Shown here: one piece after another, positions 5,387 to 12,631 of the stretch
How positions within the stretch are numbered: the first letter of the stretch is position 1
Layout: every line of letters begins with the position of its first letter
Source: CAKSQF01 sp051867925
GTDB lineage: Bacteria > Bacillota > Clostridia > Oscillospirales > CAG-272
Assembly (NCBI GenBank): GCA_051867925.1
Contig: JBJDZI010000042.1
Location: 1-16,509, forward strand
Length of the DNA stretch: 16,509 nt
Direction of reading: 5' to 3'
Translations under genes and position numbers: made by a program
The notes under the pieces: model-generated
Seen by the model: only the letters and a program-made list of their open reading frames with translations
Database searches by the model: none
What the model was told of the DNA's origin: nothing

Positions 5387-8300
5387 TCAACTATCCGCGC
5401 GAACCATGGCACCGCCCAGAGTGAAGGTGTCCGAGCCGGGGCAAAGTACGATACGATCCAGAGCAATGCCGTCTTCTCTGCCCAGAACGGTCAGCACGTT
5501 CCCGCCGGCAGAGACATTCGCAAAGCTGCCGATCTTGATCCAGACGTAGCCGGTAATGTCAAGATCGTTCTTGACCAGCGGAGTCTTGCCGTCCAGCGCA
5601 ACAATCACCGAATCGTCCTCGCGGCTGCTGCACTTCATCAGCGCCCAGACGGTGTAAGTGCCCGCCGTGGGGATTTCCACGGTGAAGTACATCTTCGCTG
5701 TTTGGCTACCGCTTGCATCGGTAGAATTGTAGTTGGCGCCTGTGTTGGGACCGAAGAACATACCGCTGCCGTGAGGCGCTGCAACCTCCATCCAATAAAA
5801 GCCCTTTCCGTCGGTACTTTCAGCGGTGTGGGCGTATTCGGACTGCTCCAGCGCAGTCTCGACCTCGATGACGATATTGCCGTCTTCGTTTGCTATAAAC
5901 GCGCCTTTGCCGGTGGATGCAGGCGCATTGTAACTGTATACTTCCAGACTGCCGATGATCCAGTTTCCCGAAAGATCCAGTTCGATAATTCCGTCATCTC
6001 CTGCAGAAGCGGTGAAGAAGTAATGTTTCACGCCCTTCGCCGATTCAATGCCCGAAAGGCAGAGTTTTCCGTTGGCGACAACGCTCATATTCTCCGCCTT
6101 AATCATTCCCTGCGGGTCGCCTACCGATACGGTGATGCCGTAAACGCCTGCTCCTCCCACCTTCAGTTTGAAGATGTTGTCTCCGACACCCGAAAGGAAG
6201 CCCATGTCCACCACGGGACACTTGGATGCGTTGGAGCGGTAGGTGGAGATCACGCCTGCGGCGTTCGACCACTCCCAGCCGTCTTTCTCCAGCGTACCGG
6301 AGGCAGTCACTTTGGTGTAGCCGTCCTGCGCGGTATTGGAAGAGGGGATGAAATCGTACATCTCGACGTAGCTTTCCCAACTTACGTCGGCAAATTCGAT
6401 CTCGGGAAGCGACGATGTGGGCGCGTGCTGCCACGAGATGGTGTTGAAGGTTTCAGGGGCGTCCAATCTGGACTCTGTCAGCGGATCTTTCGTGAATACG
6501 ATCTTGTCAAACGCCTGCAGGGAGTTGGACATATAGATCCGCAGGGTATGCCATCCCGGCTCGTCAATGGTGATGTTCATCCGCAGTTCTTCGATATGGA
6601 GTTTGATCATATTACCCCACGCGCTGTGATCCGCATCATCTGCGGTGGTGGTGCCGCTGACGTATTGGATGGTTCCGCCGTCCAGCGACCAGCCTGTGCG
6701 ACAGAAAGTGCGACCGTTTGCAGACTCGTTCAGCGTGGGCAGTCGATAAAAGGTACCATAGAAGAGACCTGTGTTGGTGAAGTAGATCTGATATTCCAGA
6801 TAGGGCGAAGTCGTGGCAACATCTTTGGTGATGCGGACATTGGAAAAGCCGTTATTTTCTTTGGAAAGCGCCATCATTACGCCGCCGCTTCTGCCCAGAC
6901 CGTCGATATACTTCCAAGCAAAGCCGCCTTGCGCCACGTTTTCGGTATAATGCTCTGCTTCGATGGAAACGAGACCGTTTTCTTCATAGTAGCCCTTGGT
7001 TGTCTCCCGGGTGGGATCCAGCGCATGTTTGACAGCGTGGATGTTTGCCGTGGAAACCTTCCCCTGCCCGTCGGTGAGGGTTACCGTTCCGGACTTGGTT
7101 TCCCCTGCGGCAAACTGCGTCCAATCAATGGAGAAGTAGTAACGATCCTCTACTCCTACCGTGCCTTCGTACAGAATGTCACTACCGTTTTGCGTACCGC
7201 TCAGACGGTTGCCTGCGGCATCGGTGACGATCACATAGGCGGGTACGGTCATCCCCCACGCCACATCCGCAGTTCCCTTGTTGAAGAGATCGACGAAACG
7301 GACGTCATCATTCAGACTGCCGAATTTCAGCACAGCGGCGGTGGTATCGCTCTGCCCTTCCACCGAAAGTCCAACGCCGCCCGTTGCCTGTGCAATGGAG
7401 GCGCGCTTCAGGTCGGGCGCACCCTCGGGCTGGGGAATTTTGGAATTATATGGGTTCAGAATCTTGTCCCACTTGCCGTTCATCAGCACTTTGTTGTAAT
7501 ATTCGATCTCCGCCAAGATCTGATAGTATGCTCCTTCGCTGAGGTTGGCGTAAGCATTGGCTGCGGCAAATCTGCCTTCTGCATAGCAAAGCTGATTCAT
7601 CTCCTGATAGACGTGCTTTTCTACGCATAGTAGGTAGGATTTGATGGTATAATGGAAAATCTCGTAGAAGGAAGCCTTCTTCCCTTCGGGTAACGAATGG
7701 AAGATGCTCAGCGACTGCTCGTAGATGGCGGTCAGTTTTTCTACGACGATCAAACCTTCGCCACCGAAATTCACCACGCTGTAATCGTAGTTACCCTGAT
7801 CGCTGTGCTTGTCGATGATTTCGGGGTAATAGTTTCTCATCAGCTGATAGAAATCGGTCAGCGTGCTTGCAAAGCGCTCTGCCCTCTCCCCTGTCAGCCC
7901 GAACTGCTGTGCCAAAAATTCGACGGTATATTCTTCGGTATTGTGTTCGGTGTGCGCGTCCACGTCCCAGCCGAGATCCAGGAAGTATTCCACCTTGAAT
8001 TCGGCGGGCTTAATGTCTCCCACATTCAGTACCCAAATATGATCGGTACCTGTGTAGTAACACTTCCGCATCTCCTCTGCGATGGTGACCAGAGGCGTGT
8101 TGCTCATCCACAGATAGCTGGCGGGGCGTCCCCAGTAAGAGACGTGATAGTACATCCCGAAGTTTTCGTACTTCGCCGCATCCTCCTCCGAAACGGTAGA
8201 GCGGATGTAGCCGTGATTATCCTCTGCGTACATCAGACAGCAATCCGATGGCAAACCGATATCATATTTGAAGTATTCTGCCGCTTCCTTGTAAACGCAG

Positions 8301-9589
8301 TAGCAGGTCTCGAACTGAATGGCTTCGCCCGTCTCTTCTGCGTACTTTTTTTCGTACTTTTCCAGAATCGCCAGTTGCGCTTTCACCGCCTGCTTTACCA
8401 CTTTGGCTTTGTTTTCGTAACTGGGATTGGAGAGCGCGGAGCAGTTGATCCCCGAATCGTGAACACCGCGCAGACCGATCATGTACACATTCTCAAAGCG
8501 GTAGTTGCGGGCAACGCTTTCCTCCCAGTAAGCGTTCATCGCTTCGGCGTTGACGGTATAGTCGTAGGAGGAGTGCCAACTGTTGTTGATCTTGGTCAGT
8601 TTGTATTTGCCTTTGTTTTCCTCGCACCAAGCATCCCATTCGCCCTCGTTGTTGCGCAGAAGCATCTCACAATGGCTGGCAGACATCACGATTCCGTATT
8701 CGTCCGCCAATTCTGCGTTGTAGGACACGCCCGTGTTGGGATTGATATACTGATTGAAAGCGTCCGTACCCGAAGCCGAGTGCATGGCGGGCCACAAGAT
8801 ATTCGCCTTAAGACGCAGGAGCAATTCGTAAACGTGTGCGTACACGTTGGCACCGGGCGCGCCGGGGGCTTTGCGATCTGCAAACTGTGCCGACCATTCG
8901 GTGAAGTTCTCCTCGTCGTTGAGGAAAATGCCTCTGTATTTCACGTCGGGCATCTCGGTCTGAGACAGCTTGGCAACTGGAAGACTGATGACGTCGCGAT
9001 GCTCTACCTCCACGTCTGCCCAGTAATACCACGGCGAAACGCCGATCTGCTCGGACAGCTCGTAAGTGCCGTAGATGGTGCCGCGCTTGTCGCTACCCAC
9101 GATGACAACTGCCTTTTCTACACCTGAAACAGGATTCTCCACCACGGAGATTGAGTAGGCTTCCCATTGTCCCTTGATGTCGTCCACGCCGATGATTCCC
9201 TGCTCTTCCAGCGAGTCGATGAGCGCGCTGTGTCCCAGCGTGCCGATCAGAATGGCAACGTCCGCGCCTGCCAGTTCCTCTGCGGTGTGAACCAACGCAG
9301 GCTTTTTGGCGGTTACTCTTTCAAAATCTTCCTGCAGATCGCCCACTGCACGAACGCTCTGCTTGCAATCGTTTGCATCCACATAGATCACGGGAGCGGT
9401 ACAATCATCGTATAAAAGGATCTGCTCCCCTTGATAGAGTGAGTCGGCAGGATCCTTTTTGATCACCGCCTCAGTGGTGACCGCGGTGGTGGCATCGGGA
9501 TTGCCGCCCTTGCACGCCGCCAGCGTCGGCAGGACGGTCAGTGCCGCAAGGACGAATGAAAATGCTTTGACAAATCCGGCTTTTTTCAT
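5387..9589 (-). CDS. GH115 alpha-glucuronidase-like lipoprotein, multidomain
   Basis: Large (1400 residues) surface enzyme predicted to remove (4-O-methyl)-glucuronic acid from xylan. Residues 1-25 are a lipoprotein signal (MKK, hydrophobic core, TLAAC) with C26 as the lipid anchor, then a short linker. The GH115 body follows: an N-terminal part, then DVKYRGIFLNDEENFTEW (about 214-231), LLLRLKANILWPAMH, ELADEYGIVMSASHCE (H306, C307, E308), and IGLRGVHDSGI. Around 866-1040 is the family's C-terminal beta-domain (SIEAEHYTENV ... WHTLRIYMSNSLQAFDKIVF). Two more beta-rich modules follow, about 1070-1220 and 1230-1385; the last (GNIVIEVETA ... GTYTVWALMK ... GIALDRIVLC) looks like a CBM6/35-type or malectin-like sugar binder. 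Family members that I recall read SHHEPM where this one has SHCEML. GGAGG lies 5 bases before the ATG. No frame disruption is seen. Confidence 0.9.
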   Translation of the reverse strand: MKKAGFVKAFSFVLAALTVLPTLAACKGGNPDATTAVTTEAVIKKDPADSLYQGEQILLYDDCTAPVIYVDANDCKQSVRAVGDLQEDFERVTAKKPALVHTAEELAGADVAILIGTLGHSALIDSLEEQGIIGVDDIKGQWEAYSISVVENPVSGVEKAVVIVGSDKRGTIYGTYELSEQIGVSPWYYWADVEVEHRDVISLPVAKLSQTEMPDVKYRGIFLNDEENFTEWSAQFADRKAPGAPGANVYAHVYELLLRLKANILWPAMHSASGTDAFNQYINPNTGVSYNAELADEYGIVMSASHCEMLLRNNEGEWDAWCEENKGKYKLTKINNSWHSSYDYTVNAEAMNAYWEESVARNYRFENVYMIGLRGVHDSGINCSALSNPSYENKAKVVKQAVKAQLAILEKYEKKYAEETGEAIQFETCYCVYKEAAEYFKYDIGLPSDCCLMYAEDNHGYIRSTVSEEDAAKYENFGMYYHVSYWGRPASYLWMSNTPLVTIAEEMRKCYYTGTDHIWVLNVGDIKPAEFKVEYFLDLGWDVDAHTEHNTEEYTVEFLAQQFGLTGERAERFASTLTDFYQLMRNYYPEIIDKHSDQGNYDYSVVNFGGEGLIVVEKLTAIYEQSLSIFHSLPEGKKASFYEIFHYTIKSYLLCVEKHVYQEMNQLCYAEGRFAAANAYANLSEGAYYQILAEIEYYNKVLMNGKWDKILNPYNSKIPQPEGAPDLKRASIAQATGGVGLSVEGQSDTTAAVLKFGSLNDDVRFVDLFNKGTADVAWGMTVPAYVIVTDAAGNRLSGTQNGSDILYEGTVGVEDRYYFSIDWTQFAAGETKSGTVTLTDGQGKVSTANIHAVKHALDPTRETTKGYYEENGLVSIEAEHYTENVAQGGFAWKYIDGLGRSGGVMMALSKENNGFSNVRITKDVATTSPYLEYQIYFTNTGLFYGTFYRLPTLNESANGRTFCRTGWSLDGGTIQYVSGTTTADDADHSAWGNMIKLHIEELRMNITIDEPGWHTLRIYMSNSLQAFDKIVFTKDPLTESRLDAPETFNTISWQHAPTSSLPEIEFADVSWESYVEMYDFIPSSNTAQDGYTKVTASGTLEKDGWEWSNAAGVISTYRSNASKCPVVDMGFLSGVGDNIFKLKVGGAGVYGITVSVGDPQGMIKAENMSVVANGKLCLSGIESAKGVKHYFFTASAGDDGIIELDLSGNWIIGSLEVYSYNAPASTGKGAFIANEDGNIVIEVETALEQSEYAHTAESTDGKGFYWMEVAAPHGSGMFFGPNTGANYNSTDASGSQTAKMYFTVEIPTAGTYTVWALMKCSSREDDSVIVALDGKTPLVKNDLDITGYVWIKIGSFANVSAGGNVLTVLGREDGIALDRIVLCPGSDTFTLGGAMVRADS

Positions 9590-9616
9590 AAAAACCTCCG
9601 ATTAATTGATATTTTT

Positions 9617-9645
9617 ATTATATAAATTCCCGATACAGCTGTCAA
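9617..9645 (-). promoter_or_regulatory. Consensus promoter of the GH115 gene
   Basis: Minus strand: TTGACA (9645-9640), 17 bp, TATAAT (9622-9617), both hexamers perfect; start about 9610. TTGCAA lies two bases upstream (9653-9648) and again at 9672-9677. A promoter this strong for a specialised enzyme suggests a repressor or high basal use. Confidence 0.92.
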
Positions 9646-9653
9646 TATTGCAA

Positions 9654-9867
9654 CGGCGCATTTAGCGTTTTTTGCAATGATCCGCAAAAATCGCATTTCA
9701 TTTTACAACGGACGGACGGCGCAGGGCGGGCAGAGGACAAAAAACTTTTGGGCTGATTCGGGACGTCAGACTACACTTCCCCATTATTACAACAAAGTGC
9801 TACAAAGCGCCACTAAGCGACCGCTTGGACTGCAAAATTGTACATTTTGTAAATTCTGTCCCGTGTG
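9654..9867. other. Non-coding divergent region between GH115 and GH43
   Basis: The whole gene-free interval is 9590-9971. Besides the two promoters it holds CAAAAT (9833-9838) and ATTTTG (9844-9849), an inverted repeat with a TGTAC centre about 106 bases before the GH43 transcript start, and a GC-rich patch near 9706-9735. The 72-codon open frame at 9677-9895 has no ribosome site and looks non-coding. Confidence 0.5.
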
Positions 9868-9899
9868 CGTTGAAATTTTCCGCTTTTTTCGTTGAAATT
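9868..9899. repeat. Direct repeats upstream of the first lipoprotein GH43 promoter
   Basis: CGTTGAAATT occurs at 9868-9877 and 9890-9899, exactly 22 bases (about two helix turns) apart. A looser copy CGTTATTGCAATT begins at 9907 over the -35. Direct repeats at this place are typical of AraC/XylS-type activator sites, but no such regulator is in the window. Confidence 0.5.
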
Positions 9900-9911
9900 G
9901 ACTTTTCGTTA

Positions 9912-9940
9912 TTGCAATTCTTTCGAAAATATGGTATACT
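9912..9940 (+). promoter_or_regulatory. Promoter of GH43 lipoprotein gene 1
   Basis: TTGCAA (9912-9917), 17 bp, TATACT (9935-9940); start about 9947, giving a leader of about 25 bases. Confidence 0.88.
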
Positions 9941-9971
9941 GTATAAAAATCTACGGAGGAATCTATAAATT

Positions 9972-12458
9972 ATGAAAAAAAGCATTGCGCTCCTGCTGGC
10001 AGGTCTGTTGTTGCTCCCCACACTCGCCGCCTGCAAGTCTGAGGAAAGCGCCACCACCACAACCACGCCCGGCGACAGTTCAGACCCGACCGTTCCGTCC
10101 GATTCTCCGGCTACAGAACTGGATCTTGCCGCCGCAGAGGACATTTCCTATTATACCAATCCCGTTCTCAGTTCAAAGAAAGAGGGGTTCGGACTGGGTG
10201 ATCCTTTCGTTATGCGATACAACGGTTCCTACTATCTGTATATCACCAGTACCGGTCAGGGCATTTGTTGCTGGAAATCCGACGATCTGGTAAAATGGAG
10301 CTACAAGGGGCTTTGCGCCAGAGAGAAGGTCTCCAACGGCTCCTACGCGCCCGAGGTAGTTTATTATAACGGTAAATTCTATCTGTACACTTCGCCCAAC
10401 GGCAACGGACACTACGTCTTTACCAGCGACAGCCCCACGGGTCCTTTCAAGGTTGCCACCGATAATATGGGAATGTCCATTGACGGCTCCGTGTTCATTG
10501 ATAACGACGGCAAATGGTATTTCTACACCGCAGGCGGCAACGCGATTCAGGCATACACCATGAGCAGTCCCACCACGATGAAGTTCTCTTCCTCGCTGAG
10601 TGCAACCTCTATGGGGGGCTGGACCGAGGGCCCTATGGTGGTCTACCACGACGGTTACTACTACATGACCTACACCGGCAATCACTTCATGAGTCTGACC
10701 TACCGCATTGACTACGCCACCAGCAACCGCTCTCCCCTTGCTTTCAATGCGTCCGACAACAATCCGCTTCTTATCTCCACCGACGAAGAGATCCACCACA
10801 TCGGTCATAATTCCACCTTCAAGGGACCCGATTTGGACAGCTACTACATCGCCTACCATTCCATGACCGACAACGGCTACAATCGCGACGTCAATATCGA
10901 TCGCATCGTCTTCAACGGCACCAGCGTGGAAGTAATGGGTCCCACCATCACCAAACAGCAGGCTCCCGATATGCCCGACATCTACGCTTATTTCAAGGAC
11001 GGCGAAACGCTGGACGGATGGACCCTGAACGGCTCCTTCGGCGACAGCGGCGGAATGTCTCTCTCATCTGGCAGTACGCTGATTACCAATTCCCGCTTTT
11101 TAGGCAATTACACCGCTGAGTTCAACGTGGAATCCATTCCCAACGGCGGTATGGCGGGTGCAATCTTCAGTTACACCGACGCTTCCAACTTCGGCACCTG
11201 CCTGTTTGATCCTGCATCGCAGAAGGTGATCATCACCATCACCGTCAACGGCGAGTCTACCGTGCAGGAAGTGGATATGATTCAGTCCTTCAAGGAAAAG
11301 GTGAAATTCGACTGCATCCAGTCCCTGCAGATCGAGAAAAAAGGCAGTACCTACACCTTCTATATGAATGACCGTCAGCTTGGCAAGATTAAGGACTGCG
11401 CGCTTCCCGGCGGTAGCATCGGTTACATTGCTCAAGGAACCTCCGCTTCCTTCGGCTTCATCGGTTGCACCGGCGCAGTGGGCGGTCAGGGTGCCGCTGA
11501 CGAATACAAGAGCATTTCCGAAATGAACGGTCTGATCCCCGCCGACACTTACACCATCGGCACCTTCCCCACCGAAGCCAATAACAAGGTAGAGGCGGTC
11601 GTGGCAGTCGAAGGAAACGTTCTGAACTACCGCGTGCTGGCTTCTGCTGAGGCATACTACGATCTCTCCGCTATATATTTCACCGGCGACAAGAACAGCA
11701 ACGCAGTGATGGAAGTCTATGTGGACGGCGCATACATTCAGGACGTTTCTCTTGCGGGATGCAAGGGATATTCCACTGCCGTGTCGCGCGGCATCCCGAT
11801 GACCAAGGGTCAGCACACGATTTCCTTCAAGATAAAGAGCGGCAATGCTTCCTTCTCCGCTTTCCATCTGCTCAAGAGCGATCAAGTATCCGCACTGGAG
11901 ATCGATTACGCAAACGCCAAAGACGGCAACGTCTACACCGACGGCGGCTGGTTCATTGCAGGCGGCAAACTCTCGATCAGCGGCGATCCCTGCACCGGCA
12001 AACGTCTTTACGGCGACAAGAACTGGGGCGATTATACCGTTGAAGTTGAGATCACTCCCGGCTCCTCCGTCAACGCAGGTGTGCTGGTTCGCGCCACCAA
12101 TCCCGGCACCACGACCCAGTCTCCCACCTACGCCGAGAGCAACGCTTCCGATAGCGAAGCCAACGCGGGTACGGATTGGCTGGAGGGCTATTACATCGGC
12201 GTTAGTAAAAACAATGTGGTACTTGCCAAGCAAAGTTACAACTACACGCAACTGAAGACTGCCAAGATCAGCTTTCAGAGCGGCACCACCTACACGCTGA
12301 AGGTGGTCTGCGAGGGTGCCAACATCAAGGTCTATGTGGACGGTACGCTTTACATCGACTATATCGACACGCAGCCTTATATGCAGGGCATGGTGGGTGT
12401 CAGAACCTACAAAGACAACGCTTCCTACGATAATTTCAAGGTCAGCACCATTGGCTAA
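9972..12458 (+). CDS. GH43 lipoprotein 1, four-domain
   Basis: Surface-anchored inverting glycosidase of 828 residues, probably acting on arabinose or xylose side groups of plant xylan; substrate not provable here. A lipoprotein signal (MKKSIALLLAG ... TLAAC) anchors it at C21, followed by an acidic Thr/Ser/Pro linker to about 55. The GH43 propeller spans about 56-335 with base D77 (LGDPFVMRY), D171 (SIDGSVFID) and acid E219 (TEGPMVVYHDG). Three beta-rich modules follow: about 345-505 (GGMAGAIFSYTD ... GSIGYIAQG), about 520-635 (CBM6/35-like, YYDLSAIYFTGD ... MTKGQHTISFKI), and about 640-828, resembling the CBM66/DUF1080 lectin-like fold (NWGDYTVEVEITP ... YTLKVVCEGANIKVYVDG). GGAGGA lies 11 bases before the ATG, a long gap. 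The next gene is a paralogue with the same layout and its own promoter. Confidence 0.9.
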   Translation: MKKSIALLLAGLLLLPTLAACKSEESATTTTTPGDSSDPTVPSDSPATELDLAAAEDISYYTNPVLSSKKEGFGLGDPFVMRYNGSYYLYITSTGQGICCWKSDDLVKWSYKGLCAREKVSNGSYAPEVVYYNGKFYLYTSPNGNGHYVFTSDSPTGPFKVATDNMGMSIDGSVFIDNDGKWYFYTAGGNAIQAYTMSSPTTMKFSSSLSATSMGGWTEGPMVVYHDGYYYMTYTGNHFMSLTYRIDYATSNRSPLAFNASDNNPLLISTDEEIHHIGHNSTFKGPDLDSYYIAYHSMTDNGYNRDVNIDRIVFNGTSVEVMGPTITKQQAPDMPDIYAYFKDGETLDGWTLNGSFGDSGGMSLSSGSTLITNSRFLGNYTAEFNVESIPNGGMAGAIFSYTDASNFGTCLFDPASQKVIITITVNGESTVQEVDMIQSFKEKVKFDCIQSLQIEKKGSTYTFYMNDRQLGKIKDCALPGGSIGYIAQGTSASFGFIGCTGAVGGQGAADEYKSISEMNGLIPADTYTIGTFPTEANNKVEAVVAVEGNVLNYRVLASAEAYYDLSAIYFTGDKNSNAVMEVYVDGAYIQDVSLAGCKGYSTAVSRGIPMTKGQHTISFKIKSGNASFSAFHLLKSDQVSALEIDYANAKDGNVYTDGGWFIAGGKLSISGDPCTGKRLYGDKNWGDYTVEVEITPGSSVNAGVLVRATNPGTTTQSPTYAESNASDSEANAGTDWLEGYYIGVSKNNVVLAKQSYNYTQLKTAKISFQSGTTYTLKVVCEGANIKVYVDGTLYIDYIDTQPYMQGMVGVRTYKDNASYDNFKVSTIG

Positions 12459-12465
12459 GAATCTG

Positions 12466-12501
12466 AAATCCCCCATCGGATACCAACCGATGGGGATTTT
12501 T
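12466..12501 (+). terminator. Terminator after GH43 lipoprotein 1
   Basis: CCCCATCGG (12471-12479) and CCGATGGGG (12487-12495) form a 9-bp stem with a 7-base loop, followed by ATTTTT. The stem can extend by AAATC/GATTT over one bulged C. It separates the two GH43 transcripts. Confidence 0.92.
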
Positions 12502-12555
12502 GCCCAAATCCATGCATTCTGAACAAAATGCACAACAAAAGCTGCGTTTCATTCG

Positions 12556-12584
12556 GCAAAATTTCAAAAAAGGCTTGCAAAATT
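12556..12584 (+). repeat. Direct repeat GCAAAATT upstream of GH43 lipoprotein 2
   Basis: GCAAAATT occurs at 12556-12563 and 12577-12584, 21 bases apart; the second copy contains part of the -35. The same octamer is found at 9832-9839 and, on the minus strand, at 4734-4727, so it recurs upstream of all three GH43 genes. Confidence 0.5.
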
Positions 12585-12603
12585 CACGGATTTATGTTAG
12601 AAT
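12575..12603 (+). promoter_or_regulatory. Promoter of GH43 lipoprotein gene 2
   Basis: TTGCAA (12575-12580), 17 bp, TAGAAT (12598-12603); start about 12610. The -10 differs from consensus at one base. Confidence 0.82.
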
Positions 12604-12631
12604 ATGATTACTATATTGGTCGGAGGTACCT

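Noticed and set aside
5309..7630. Open frame of 773 codons on the plus strand, opposite the GH115 gene
   Set aside because: It has no ribosome site or promoter and no recognisable domain, and its composition is that of the reverse complement of a real gene. The GH115 frame has signal peptide, domains and promoter.
7697..9127. Open frame of 476 codons on the plus strand inside the GH115 gene
   Set aside because: Antisense shadow of the GH115 catalytic domain; Val/His/Phe-rich translation without any family motif.
9677..9895. Possible 72-residue small gene between GH115 and GH43
   Set aside because: No ribosome site, no promoter of its own, and it runs across the inverted and direct repeats of the control region.
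11100..12533. Open frame of 477 codons on the minus strand opposite GH43 lipoprotein 1
   Set aside because: Antisense shadow, running through the terminator of the real gene; no start signals.
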